DNA from: Treponema sp.
Lineage (GTDB): Bacteria > Spirochaetota > Spirochaetia > Treponematales > Treponemataceae
Reading direction: 5' to 3'
DNA: 64,000 nt
NCBI GenBank assembly: GCA_017449265.1
Contig: JAFSJW010000006.1
Span: 49,558-113,557, forward strand
A program made the translations under genes and the position numbers. Shown here in pieces: positions 44,253 to 53,523 of the stretch; the first letter of the stretch is position 1, and every line of letters begins with the position of its first letter. The notes beneath the pieces are model-generated. The model was not told the DNA's origin, searched no databases, and saw only the letters and a program-made list of their open reading frames with translations.

Positions 44253-46706
44253 ATGAAAAATAATACTGTTGCTTTTTTGACACGCTCTTTAATCGATGCA
44301 ACCGGACGGAACATGTGGCGTGGTCTCGTTGACAGATGTGCGGAAGAAAAAATTCCAGTGGTGACTTTTCTTGGTCCTATACTGAACAAAGGAAATGATT
44401 CAATCATATACAATCTTTTCGATGACACGACGTTCGGCGGTGTCGTTTCATGGGCATCCTCCGATGTTGACGATGCGACCACAAACTATTACAAGCGATT
44501 CAAGAACACGCCTCTTGTCTGCATGACTTTCAAAGTCCGCGGCTCCCCCGTAATTTACGCGGACTGCAAATCCGGAATGATAGATCTTATGAACCACATC
44601 ATTCAGGTTCACGGACTTACGAAAATTGCGTTTGTGCGCGGGCCTGCCATTCATGTCTACGCCAAGGAGCGGTACGAAGGGTACTTGCAGGCTCTTGAGG
44701 AAAACGGTCTTGTCTCCGACGAGAAATATATCTCAGAGCCGGGCGGATGGGGACTTTCGGACGGTGCAAAAGCTGTGGATGCGTTCATTGAAAGGGGGCT
44801 TATCCCGGGAAAAAACCTTGAGGCTATCATTTGCGTAAGCGACAATGTTGCGATAGGCGCGCAGGAAAGGCTTGCGGAGCTTGGCTATTCTATTCCGCAG
44901 GATGTGGCAGTATGCGGGTTCAACGGCTCCGATGAGGCCGCATGGAGCAATCCGCCTATCACTACAGTTGAAATGCCGTTCAAAGGGCTTGGCGAAAAGG
45001 CTTTTCAGACAATACAAAGCTGCATTGACGGCGAGAAAGTTCAGGAAGAGTTCCGCTACAACACGCAGCTCGTTCTTGCCGAATCGTGCGGGTGCAAATC
45101 CGCATCTATAACTCAGGCAATCATCCATAAAGAAGACAAGGACATCAACAAGAAAAAGAACCAGAAAAAATCATTTTTCAAGAAAAATATCGTCGAGAAC
45201 ACAAAAGAGCAAGCAGAGGCCGACCTGAAAAACAACGAGTGGACTGAATATACATCTAATACAGTTATCTCGTACATATCCAAGGTCAGAAATATTGACT
45301 CTAGTGTACTCGCCTTTTTTAAGGAAGAAACTTTTAATCTGGTCAAAAAATTCGTTGCAAATGTCATATCAATGAATGTTGAGAACTCGGAATTCGTCGC
45401 TGTATTCCAGAAAACGCTCAATTCTTTCCTAAAAATATCGAGCAAATTCATGCTTTGGCAGGATTTTCTGTCAATCTTGAACCGAGAACTGAACAAAATC
45501 GCCCGCGGCACGATTTACTGCAATGTGGCAGAAAATATTTTCCAGCAGGCCCGAATCCTTATCCATGAGTTCGACAGCCGCTACCAGAAACAGAACACGC
45601 TTTTTGAGCTACGCTACCAGACTGATTTGCGTGCGGTCAGCGCGGCTCTCCTTGCCTGCGACAAAATTGAGGATATTCTCAAAGTACTTGCCCAATCGCT
45701 GGGAAAGCTTAAGATTCCAGGCGTTTACATCGTTTTGTACGAAAATTGCGAATACACGCCTCAGAACGGAAAAATCCCTGAGAAAAGCCGCCTCATTCTT
45801 GCCGTGCGTGACGGAGAGAATGTAAAGCTCCCTACTGACGGCGTTGTGTTCAACACGAACAAAATTCTCCCGAACCAGTACCTGCCAAAAAGCGCGTTCC
45901 ATTCGCTCATCTTGGAATCCCTGCACTTTCAGGACACATTCATCGGCTACATAATCTTTCAGGAAGGCCCTGCAGATGGCGGCCCGTACATCGCGCTGAG
46001 AGACCAAATCTCAAGCTCCTTTTACAGCGCAATGCTTATGGATAAAATCAATAAGTCCGGAGCGAAACTTCAGGAAACAATGCACACAATGTCTGAGAAA
46101 GCTGATATTGTGTCGGACTCAAGCAAGCAGATTTCTGGCAATATCGCCACAATCTCGCAGTCTATGGGCAAATTCTCCGAGAACATCAGGGAAATCTCAA
46201 GCAACGCAGAAACAGTCTCAAAGACAGTGAACAATGCGAACGAGATGATGACCGAGGTTACGGAGGCAATGGACAGCCTTGCTGCCACCACAAGCCAGAT
46301 TGCGGAAGCAATCAAGATAATCGGGGACATTGCCGAAACAACGAATGTCCTTGCCCTGAACGCTTCAATAGAGGCAAGCCACGCGGGCGAGGCGGGCAAA
46401 GGATTCAGCGTAGTTGCAAAAGAGGTAAAAACACTTGCCGCCCAGACAGTTTCTTCAACCGAAACTATTCAGGAAATCGTGGTCAAGAACAACAAGAACA
46501 CGCTCGCAACGAAAAAAATCATCGGGGACACGAACAAGGCAATAAAAATGATTGCGCAACTTTCCGAGAACATCAAAAAATCAATCGGCGAGCAAGTTAG
46601 CGTTTCTTCCGAAATTTCCACGCAGATTGAGAACGCCTCTTCCGGAACGGAGGGCATATCCGAGGCAATCGATGAGATTGCGGCTCTTGGCGAAAATTTG
46701 CAGTGA
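44253..46706 (+). CDS. Soluble chemoreceptor with a LacI-type sugar-binding domain
   Basis: The 817-residue protein has no signal peptide and no membrane helix. Residues 1 to about 285 form a LacI/periplasmic-binding-protein core without the DNA-binding helix-turn-helix: [78 protein letters not shown]. After about 350 residues of helical and possible GAF-like sequence comes an MCP signalling domain with the tip [19 protein letters not shown]. It therefore looks like a cytoplasmic sensor that reports an internal metabolite, probably a sugar, to CheA. AAAGGA stands 9 bases before the ATG. Confidence 0.88.
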   Translation: MKNNTVAFLTRSLIDATGRNMWRGLVDRCAEEKIPVVTFLGPILNKGNDSIIYNLFDDTTFGGVVSWASSDVDDATTNYYKRFKNTPLVCMTFKVRGSPVIYADCKSGMIDLMNHIIQVHGLTKIAFVRGPAIHVYAKERYEGYLQALEENGLVSDEKYISEPGGWGLSDGAKAVDAFIERGLIPGKNLEAIICVSDNVAIGAQERLAELGYSIPQDVAVCGFNGSDEAAWSNPPITTVEMPFKGLGEKAFQTIQSCIDGEKVQEEFRYNTQLVLAESCGCKSASITQAIIHKEDKDINKKKNQKKSFFKKNIVENTKEQAEADLKNNEWTEYTSNTVISYISKVRNIDSSVLAFFKEETFNLVKKFVANVISMNVENSEFVAVFQKTLNSFLKISSKFMLWQDFLSILNRELNKIARGTIYCNVAENIFQQARILIHEFDSRYQKQNTLFELRYQTDLRAVSAALLACDKIEDILKVLAQSLGKLKIPGVYIVLYENCEYTPQNGKIPEKSRLILAVRDGENVKLPTDGVVFNTNKILPNQYLPKSAFHSLILESLHFQDTFIGYIIFQEGPADGGPYIALRDQISSSFYSAMLMDKINKSGAKLQETMHTMSEKADIVSDSSKQISGNIATISQSMGKFSENIREISSNAETVSKTVNNANEMMTEVTEAMDSLAATTSQIAEAIKIIGDIAETTNVLALNASIEASHAGEAGKGFSVVAKEVKTLAAQTVSSTETIQEIVVKNNKNTLATKKIIGDTNKAIKMIAQLSENIKKSIGEQVSVSSEISTQIENASSGTEGISEAIDEIAALGENLQ

Positions 46707-46707
46707 G

Positions 46708-46746
46708 TAGACGCGTTCGGAAACATCAGTTTTCCGAACAGGTCTA
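46708..46746. repeat. 39-bp palindromic element, copy D
   Basis: TAGACGCGTTCGGAAAC, loop ATCA, GTTTTCCGAACAGGTCTA. It fills the gap between two convergent genes: it starts two bases after one stop and touches the other. It is thus placed as a bidirectional terminator. Confidence 0.88.
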
Positions 46747-48438
46747 TTATCTGAGCGGGAGAGTGCCGCGTGGCTCAAAGTCCCCGCACAACGCGCCGTA
46801 CAAAGCCTTGAACGAGTACGGCGAATAGCTGTAGCCCAGAAGGATTGTGTCTGCCCAGTCGTAATCAAGGACATAGACTGGCGTAAGAACCGAAAGAATG
46901 ATTACTTTCTTCCCCAGCTTTTTCAGGCAGCTTACCATGCGCGCGCTTGAAGGGTCTGAGACGCAGAAGATGATTACATCGTAGTTTGAGGCGAGGGACG
47001 GAAGATTGTCCTCCGTCCATTCTATGAAATTCGGGCCGGCGTTATAGTCGAACTTGAAGTAATTGCAGTCCGAGAACCGTTTTTCCGCTTCCGAGAAAAA
47101 ATCCGGGAACTGATTCTGCCCGCATAAAAGAATCCGCTCGTTTTTCTGCACGAACGGGAACGCGCCTTTTTTGTGAGCCGTTATCGAGCGGCAAGCCTGA
47201 TTCAAAAAGAACATCTCTCCGTCCGGATCTGGAATTTTGCTCTTAAGTCCTGCAATATCCGGGTAAAGAGGCGCGGCATTCTTTTCCTTGAAATAATTGA
47301 GCTTTGACACAACAACGCGCAAAGCCGCAGCCCTGACTTTTTCCTTAAACTCAGGGTCTTTTTTCATAAGCTCAATGTTCTTGTCCCAAAGCGGCTCATC
47401 AAGCGGCGTGTCGTACGACGAGAGGATTATGTCGTTTCCAGCCTCAATCGCAAGGGTAAACGCCTTTGACATGCTCCCCGCGAACAAAGTAGCTCCGTTC
47501 ATCATCATATCGTCCGTTATGATAAGCCCGCGAAACCCAAGTTTTCCGCGCAAAAGCTCAGTGAGGAAAGTTTTTGAGAGCGAAGCCGGCTCCCCGTTTT
47601 TCAGAATCAGAGGAAAACTCAGATGTCCGCTCATAATCGCTGGAATGTTCTCCGTAATCAGGTATTTGAACGGAATAAGCTCGCGCTCTTCAAGAGTCTT
47701 CATATCAATATTGATTTCAGGAAGTTTTCCGTGCGAATCAAGGCTTGTGTCGCCGTGACCAGGAAAATGCTTTGCGGTTGGAATTACGCCCGCGGCAAGG
47801 CTTCCTGCCACGAACGCAGAGCCAAGCTCCCCCACATACTCAGGATTGTCGCTGAACGAGCGTGGTCCGATTACAGTTGACTCCCTGTTTGAGTAGACAT
47901 CAACAGTCGGCGCGAAATTCATGTTTATTCCAAGCGCGGAAATCTCACGGGAAATGTAGTATGCGGACCAGTATGAGTCGATTGGATAGCCCGACGCCCC
48001 TATTGCCATATTTCCAGGAGTGTCGGAAGTATTGCCCTTTATGTGCCTTATCCAGCCGCCCTCCTGGTCCGTGGCAACATAGAGCGGAATACGGAACCTG
48101 TTGGTTTGCGAAAGCCGCTGGAGCGCGGTGACAGACTTTGCCACCTCCTCCGTGTTGCGAGCATTCCGCCCGAACACCTTTACGCTTCCAAGTCCGCGCT
48201 CCGAGACCCACCGCTTGATATGACCGCTTGGCTCAACACCTTCCCACCCGAACATGAAAATCTGGGCAAGAAGCTCTTCGTCCGTCATTTTTGAAATCAA
48301 AAAGCCGCCAAGCTCCTCTGCAGGATAATCGCTCCAAAAGTCAGCACTTTCCGGAATTTTTGCCTTTTCCGCAAAAACAAGGGCATGCAAAGCGATAAGA
48401 GAAAAAATCAATATATATGTTATTTTTTTTATTGCCAT
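46747..48438 (-). CDS. Glycoside hydrolase family 3, beta-N-acetylhexosaminidase-type
   Basis: The 563-residue protein has a signal peptide (MAIKKITYILIFSLIALHALVFA). It carries the GH3 catalytic domain with AKHFPGHGDTSLDSHGKLP, the His/Asp motif that serves as acid/base in bacterial N-acetylglucosaminidases, and LIITDDMMMNGA with the nucleophile Asp. The C-terminal GH3 domain follows (YDVIIFCVSDPSSARMV). It probably removes GlcNAc from muropeptides or glycans in the periplasm or outside. An exported enzyme is different from cytoplasmic NagZ. The start is the ATG at 48438, where the signal peptide begins; an extended -10 TGATATAAT lies about 25 bases upstream, without a ribosome site. Confidence 0.88.
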   Translation of the reverse strand: MAIKKITYILIFSLIALHALVFAEKAKIPESADFWSDYPAEELGGFLISKMTDEELLAQIFMFGWEGVEPSGHIKRWVSERGLGSVKVFGRNARNTEEVAKSVTALQRLSQTNRFRIPLYVATDQEGGWIRHIKGNTSDTPGNMAIGASGYPIDSYWSAYYISREISALGINMNFAPTVDVYSNRESTVIGPRSFSDNPEYVGELGSAFVAGSLAAGVIPTAKHFPGHGDTSLDSHGKLPEINIDMKTLEERELIPFKYLITENIPAIMSGHLSFPLILKNGEPASLSKTFLTELLRGKLGFRGLIITDDMMMNGATLFAGSMSKAFTLAIEAGNDIILSSYDTPLDEPLWDKNIELMKKDPEFKEKVRAAALRVVVSKLNYFKEKNAAPLYPDIAGLKSKIPDPDGEMFFLNQACRSITAHKKGAFPFVQKNERILLCGQNQFPDFFSEAEKRFSDCNYFKFDYNAGPNFIEWTEDNLPSLASNYDVIIFCVSDPSSARMVSCLKKLGKKVIILSVLTPVYVLDYDWADTILLGYSYSPYSFKALYGALCGDFEPRGTLPLR

Positions 48439-48609
48439 GAATGAAACTTTTTTGTTTTCAATTATATCAAAATGCAATAAAATAATGAATCGTGTTGATA
48501 CTTGGCGTAAGACCAGAAATCAATTTTGGGGCTGTTGCCCTTATGTCAAGTTTTAATTATTTTTACCGATAATCAATGAAAGGTCTTATCAGGTGGTGAG
48601 TAGAAATAT

Positions 48610-50835
48610 ATGAAAACTATAGGAATTAAGCTTGCGGATGGCACTTTTTATCCGATTCTCGAAGAAGGTACGCCAAAAAAAAGAACATTGGACTTGACGA
48701 TTGCGCGTGACAATCAGACGAAAGTTCAGATTGATTTGTACCGTTCTGAGTCAGGGACAATGCAGGATGCAGAGTATGTCGATACGCTTGAGGTCTCAAA
48801 TCTCAATCAGCAGGCGGTTGATGACTCGGAGCTTCAGCTTTCGCTAGAACTTGACGAGAACAACCGTCTTACGGCCGGGGTGGTTGACCGCGAAACAAAC
48901 CGAAGAAGCGAGACTCAAGTAAATCTTGTTACGAGAAGCGCGGCTGAGCGTGAGACTCCTGCTGACTTTGGAGTTGCCGAGCCACCTTCCGATGACACGA
49001 ACCCGTTTAGCCTGGACGCTCCTGATGATGACGATATGTTTCATAAAATTCCTGAAAGCACGGTGCGGGAGGCTCCTGTTCAAGAAGAGGCCAGCACGCC
49101 TGAGCCGTCCGCGTTTTCGGAAGATACTGAGATTCCTGACACACCGGTAAGTTTTGACGAACCAACTGTTTCGGAAGAACCTGAACCAAGCCTTGACGAG
49201 CCTGCTATTTCCTCAGATTTGCCAGACGACGCTACGATCAGCTCTGACGAGCCGACTGTTTCCGAAGAACCGGAACCAGAGCCGAGTTTTGACGATATGG
49301 AAATGCCATCGTTCGATGACAGCACAGTTTCAGAAGAGCCTTCTGAGTCGGACGATATAATCACCGTAGACAAAGTTGTTGGCGATACAGCAGCTCCGGA
49401 AGAATCCCTTGACGAGCCATTCCAGTTCGATGACGCTACGGTTTCTGATGATTCTTCATCTGATTTTGCGCCAGCTCCTTCTGACGGAGTTCCTTCCGGG
49501 GAGACTGTTTCCGAAGAACCGCCGGCAAGCAATGAGTTTGATATTGATACATCTGCTCTTCCCGATTTTGACGACATAGCGACGGAAAATATTTCCGACG
49601 AGCCTTCCGTTGACAATGACACAAGCGATATATCTTTCGATATTCCTGACCAAACTGCGCAAGAGCCGTCAAAAGAAATCGCCGTTGATGATGATATTAC
49701 TTCCGGCACGGAAAACGACTCTGACATTGTTGCAGATTTGCCTGACTTCTCAGATTTGGATTTCAGCAACACGGAAACAAGCCCAGAAAAATCTGATTCC
49801 GCAGATTCTTCTGAACTCGATATAGATTCCTCAGATTTGCCAGACCTTTCGGACATTCCTGATTTTGATGAAACTCCTGCCGAAAAATCTGTTTCGCTTG
49901 ACGATGATTTCACATTCCATGATTCCGACACATCTTCAAGCAATTCTGATTTGTTCGATTTGCCAGATTTTGACAACATGGATTTGACCGAGCAGAAAGA
50001 AGAGAAAGATATTGAGGATTTCATCGATCATTCGGCTATGGAATCAGATTCGTCAAGCCAGAGCTACGGCTCGGACATGAATCTTTCAAGCACGCCTATG
50101 GATTTCTCGGATTTGTACGACAAGGAGACTCTGAACGGCGAGCATGCCACGATTTATGACGATGATGACGACGAAGACGACAAGCGCAGCCGTGTTCCGA
50201 TTATCATCTGCATTATTTGCGCCCTCATTTGTATTCTCACGACGCTTTTGATTTTGTTCGTAATTCCGTCAAAGTACAATCTCATCAAGTCAAAGAACAC
50301 AAAGACTACGACTGCAATTGAGAGCATAGCTAAAACGGAGAAAAAAGAGCCTTCCAAGCAGACTGGAATTGCGCATCTTCCTGAGAAAAAGCAGGAAAGT
50401 GAGACTGCGCCCGTTCAGCAGAAAGAAACCGCGAAGCCTTCTTCCGAAAAGAAAGAACCTGCGACGGAGACCAAAATCACTATTCCTTTGCAGGAAACAA
50501 AGACTCCTGTTAAGGAAGAGCCTAAGAAAGAGGTTGTTCCTCCTTCGGCACAGGAGAACAAGATTGTCATCATTCCTGAGGAAGCCGTTGAGAAAACCGT
50601 TCCTGTCAAGGTTGATGTTCCTGAGCCAAAGGCAGAGCCTAAGAAAGAGACCGTGCAGAAAAAACCGAGGGGACAAGATGTTCCGTACACAATAAAATGG
50701 GGCGACACTCTCTGGGATATTTCGGACTCTTACTACAAGACTCCGTGGAAGTATATGAAGATTGCTGATTACAATCATATCAAGAACCCTGATATTATCA
50801 TCTCCGGAACTAATATCCTTATTCCGGCAGAGTAA
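48610..50835 (+). CDS. Membrane protein with Hsp70-substrate-domain-like head, acidic linker and periplasmic LysM
   Basis: The 741-residue protein begins without a signal peptide. Residues 1 to about 125 resemble the beta-sandwich substrate domain of DnaK: IGIKLADGTFYPILEEGTP, ARDNQTKVQIDLYR and LQLSLELDENNRLTAGVVDR follow DnaK's order of motifs. There is no ATPase domain. A very acidic, Ser/Asp-rich linker of nearly 400 residues (repeats such as PTVSEEPEPS and LPDFSDLDF) ends in a run of Asp near 515-523. One membrane helix (about 527-548) comes next, then a Lys/Glu/Pro-rich stretch, and a LysM domain at 692-741 (YTIKWGDTLWDISDSYY) that should bind peptidoglycan. The topology is cytoplasmic head, periplasmic LysM. 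Function unknown. Confidence 0.82.
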   Translation: MKTIGIKLADGTFYPILEEGTPKKRTLDLTIARDNQTKVQIDLYRSESGTMQDAEYVDTLEVSNLNQQAVDDSELQLSLELDENNRLTAGVVDRETNRRSETQVNLVTRSAAERETPADFGVAEPPSDDTNPFSLDAPDDDDMFHKIPESTVREAPVQEEASTPEPSAFSEDTEIPDTPVSFDEPTVSEEPEPSLDEPAISSDLPDDATISSDEPTVSEEPEPEPSFDDMEMPSFDDSTVSEEPSESDDIITVDKVVGDTAAPEESLDEPFQFDDATVSDDSSSDFAPAPSDGVPSGETVSEEPPASNEFDIDTSALPDFDDIATENISDEPSVDNDTSDISFDIPDQTAQEPSKEIAVDDDITSGTENDSDIVADLPDFSDLDFSNTETSPEKSDSADSSELDIDSSDLPDLSDIPDFDETPAEKSVSLDDDFTFHDSDTSSSNSDLFDLPDFDNMDLTEQKEEKDIEDFIDHSAMESDSSSQSYGSDMNLSSTPMDFSDLYDKETLNGEHATIYDDDDDEDDKRSRVPIIICIICALICILTTLLILFVIPSKYNLIKSKNTKTTTAIESIAKTEKKEPSKQTGIAHLPEKKQESETAPVQQKETAKPSSEKKEPATETKITIPLQETKTPVKEEPKKEVVPPSAQENKIVIIPEEAVEKTVPVKVDVPEPKAEPKKETVQKKPRGQDVPYTIKWGDTLWDISDSYYKTPWKYMKIADYNHIKNPDIIISGTNILIPAE

Positions 50836-50856
50836 TTTTTTAGAATGGAGGATTAT

Positions 50857-51714
50857 ATGAAAAAGATTTGTTTTGTAGTTGTGGCTGCTGCTCTTGCAAC
50901 AAGCCTGTATGCATTTGACGAAGCTCTGAAAATTAAGACCGTAGGTTCTGTTTCCGAATACACAAAGACTGATTACACAATAACGGAAAAGTTCGGGGAT
51001 TATTACCGCTCACCGCGTGCAAAATATGTTCACATCTTTGACGCAACAGGAAAGCAGGTGGAGTCTGACGAATTCACAAGCAAAGACACTCTCGTTGACA
51101 AGCTCTTGTACAATTATGATTCTGCGGGAAGAGTCGCGTCTGCGGTCTGCACTGACAGCGACGGAAAAATCCAGTGGAAGAGCATATACACTTATGACGA
51201 GAACGGAAACAAAATCGATGAGTCTCAGTACAATGCGAACGACGAGCTTGTGAACCGCTCTATCTTCAAGTACACGGAAGGAAAGCAGGTTGAGGAAGCA
51301 TTCTACAATTCTGACGGAGCTTTGCTCGGAAAGTTCATCACAAAGCTGGACGACAAGGGGCGCAATGTGGAACTTGCCCAGTATAATGACGAGGGACTTC
51401 TTGAAGTGAAGCAGACCTATTCTTACAATGATGCCGGAAAATTGTCCGAAGTTGCTTATTCAGATATGTTCGGAAGAACTCTGAAAAAGACTGTTTACCG
51501 CTTTGACGCAAGCTATTCGGTCACGGAGGAACAGACTTACAACGCCCAGAACAAACTTGCTGTCCGAATTATCTTCAAGTACGACACATACGGCAATGTG
51601 ACGAAAGCAACGACATACAATGTTGCAGAAAAGTTCGGAACTACGGTGAACGAGCTTGCGGGAATCGTAGAGTATACATACAAATATGGAGCTGGAGCAG
51701 CAAAAGCTGAATAG
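50857..51714 (+). CDS. Secreted YD/RHS-type repeat protein
   Basis: The 285-residue protein has a signal peptide (MKKICFVVVAAALATSLYA) and about nine repeats of 20-25 residues with the pattern YDENGN-x-I-x-E-x-x-Y (for example LYNYDSAGRVASAVCTDSDG and YTYDENGNKIDESQYNANDE). These make a small beta-solenoid as in MORN/YD repeats. It follows the LysM gene by 21 bp and probably shares its transcript. I use the second ATG (50857) because GGAGG at 50847-50851 serves it, whereas the first ATG overlaps that site. Periplasmic, role unknown. Confidence 0.78.
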   Translation: MKKICFVVVAAALATSLYAFDEALKIKTVGSVSEYTKTDYTITEKFGDYYRSPRAKYVHIFDATGKQVESDEFTSKDTLVDKLLYNYDSAGRVASAVCTDSDGKIQWKSIYTYDENGNKIDESQYNANDELVNRSIFKYTEGKQVEEAFYNSDGALLGKFITKLDDKGRNVELAQYNDEGLLEVKQTYSYNDAGKLSEVAYSDMFGRTLKKTVYRFDASYSVTEEQTYNAQNKLAVRIIFKYDTYGNVTKATTYNVAEKFGTTVNELAGIVEYTYKYGAGAAKAE

Positions 51715-51734
51715 CTCTTTTCTGAATTTGGGAA

Positions 51735-51760
51735 TTTGCGGGGCGTTTGCTTCGCAAATT
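51735..51760 (+). terminator. Hairpin after the YD-repeat gene
   Basis: GAATTTGC near 51734 and GCAAATTC near 51753 can pair, and inside lies TTTGC, TTC, GCAAA, the same GC-NNN-GC tip seen in the double-hairpin family. There is no T-run. Confidence 0.4.
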
Positions 51761-51854
51761 CACTTTCATTTCCCCAAGTTAAAAAATGCGATTATAACAA
51801 AAAATTATCAGAAATTTAGTGTCAAAAATGAAAATTCTCTGACCCTATATAGGT

Positions 51855-53354
51855 ATGAGAAAAATCTTTTTTGCTATTTTTGGTTTGTTTTTTTTGCAGA
51901 ATATTTTTTCTGCGCCGTGCTTCGACGGTGCTGATTTCAGATTCACATCGGAACTAACACTCCCCGCTTTTTCCTCCGAAAAGAAAAAAGCCTTTTCGGC
52001 AAGCACTGGAATAAAACTCTGCGTTTCTGACTTGTTTTTTGTAAGCAAAATTGACGCGCGCAGCTACATAACGCTTCCAAAAACCCAGCTCGATGCTTTC
52101 GCTGAAACAGAAAGCGCGGAGGACATATTCTCCTTGTTTGACGATGTGCGCTACGGAGTCGGGCTGTCTCTTTTCGACAAGACCGTTCCTGTTCAGGTAA
52201 AAGCCGGGAAACTCTCTTATTCAAAATCAATTTCACGGCTAAAAAACCCGGCTCCATCTGCGCTTTCAAATCCGCTGAAAAAATCTTTTGCATTTTCTAC
52301 CGGGGTCGGAGCGTCCCTGCCAACGCTTACATCCTCCTCTCAGCCAAAATCAGTCGCGCTGTGCGTTAGTTCTCCAGATGGACGGCTCTTTGTGCCGCTC
52401 AAGGCCGAAGCGTTCGTTACCGAAGAAAAAAATTGCGCCATGTCTGTTTCAGCCTCCCGTTCTTTCGGCAAATTTCTTTCCGTCCAGACGGCTCTTACAG
52501 CGGCAAGATTTTTTGTTGAGAACAATGCTTCCATATTAAAGAAAAATAACGCTGGATTCGACGGGGACTTTATGTTTGCCGGACTTTGGGAAACAAACCT
52601 GAAATCTCCGTTTTTTAAAGCGAATCTTTTCTGCGCGCTTCATCAAAGCCCTTACGAGAATATGGGGGCCTGGTTCAGAATTGACGGGCGGGCGGCATAC
52701 AAATCGGCAATGCTAGATTTTTCCTTTTTTTCCCTGCCCACAAAAGATTCCTCTCCGTCCGTCGCCCCGCTTATTTGCATTGACTCTTCCGTTCTGCGAA
52801 CGCTCTGGAGCGCAAGCATTAATCCCCAGTACCTGATTTTTCTTACCGGAAAAAACGCGGCCTCTCTCCGCTTCGGGCTTTCTGCCTTTGAAGCAATGAA
52901 AATCTGCGCAACGAAAGGGGCGGAACTTTTTTGCGTCGGAAAATTTCGCTTCGGCATGGAGTACGAGGCTTCACAAGTTGACTTGAAATTTGATTTCACT
53001 GCCGCCAACTTGATTTTTTCAGGTAATCCGCCCACAAAATCAAGTACCCCTGAAAAATATTTTTCCGTTTCTTTTGACGGAAATCTTGCGTTTCCGCTTT
53101 TTTGCACTGCTTTCCGAGCTGGAGCAAAATATTATCCGCCTTATGATTCGGAATCGAAAGACAAAAAATCAATCACATTCAATATGTCGTTTGTTCCGAA
53201 AAAACTTTCGCCTTTTACTTTTAGCGGCGGATTCGAGATGGTTTTCAAAGAACAGGAGAAAGCCTCCGCCAACTTTGATTCTGGCGTTTGCGTAAAAACA
53301 AAGTCAAAATTCGTAAATTCCTCTGTAAAATGTACGCTTTCCGTGCCATTTTGA
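51855..53354 (+). CDS. Putative outer-membrane beta-barrel protein
   Basis: The 499-residue protein has a signal peptide (MRKIFFAIFGLFFLQNIFSA). The rest is rich in Ser, Phe, Ala and Lys, with alternating strand patterns (KYFSVSFDGNLAFPLFCTAF, PFTFSGGFEMVFKEQ), ending in SVPF, a terminal Phe fitting a BAM substrate. I recognise no family and no T. pallidum counterpart. It follows the LysM and YD genes on the same strand after 140 bp. The ATG comes directly after a perfect palindrome CCTATATAGG (51844-51853) and has no spaced ribosome site. Confidence 0.65.
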   Translation: MRKIFFAIFGLFFLQNIFSAPCFDGADFRFTSELTLPAFSSEKKKAFSASTGIKLCVSDLFFVSKIDARSYITLPKTQLDAFAETESAEDIFSLFDDVRYGVGLSLFDKTVPVQVKAGKLSYSKSISRLKNPAPSALSNPLKKSFAFSTGVGASLPTLTSSSQPKSVALCVSSPDGRLFVPLKAEAFVTEEKNCAMSVSASRSFGKFLSVQTALTAARFFVENNASILKKNNAGFDGDFMFAGLWETNLKSPFFKANLFCALHQSPYENMGAWFRIDGRAAYKSAMLDFSFFSLPTKDSSPSVAPLICIDSSVLRTLWSASINPQYLIFLTGKNAASLRFGLSAFEAMKICATKGAELFCVGKFRFGMEYEASQVDLKFDFTAANLIFSGNPPTKSSTPEKYFSVSFDGNLAFPLFCTAFRAGAKYYPPYDSESKDKKSITFNMSFVPKKLSPFTFSGGFEMVFKEQEKASANFDSGVCVKTKSKFVNSSVKCTLSVPF

Positions 53355-53357
53355 TAT

Positions 53358-53396
53358 TAGATGAATTCGGAAACATCAATTTTCCGCACAGGTCTA
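53358..53396. repeat. 39-bp palindromic element, copy E
   Basis: It starts TAGATGAATTCGGAAAC, has the loop ATCA, and ends in TTTTCCGCACAGGTCTA. It begins three bases after the stop of the barrel gene. Confidence 0.82.
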
Positions 53397-53458
53397 TTGA
53401 TTTCAATGTATTTTTTTGTTTTAAGTGTTGCTAAATAGCATATTTTTTAGTAAACTAG

Positions 53459-53464
53459 TATAAT
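53459..53464 (+). promoter_or_regulatory. -10 box upstream of fusA
   Basis: TATAAT 60 bases before the fusA start. The -35 region is weak. A small stem CGACA with TGTCG follows in the leader. Confidence 0.4.
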
Positions 53465-53523
53465 TCGACAATAATAAGATAACTGTCGTTATGGCTGAAA
53501 ATTATTTTTGAGAGGTAAACAAT

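Noticed and set aside
49080..50024. 314-residue minus-strand open frame rich in Ser
   Set aside because: Antisense of the acidic linker of the LysM protein; the low-complexity coding strand creates an open reverse frame.
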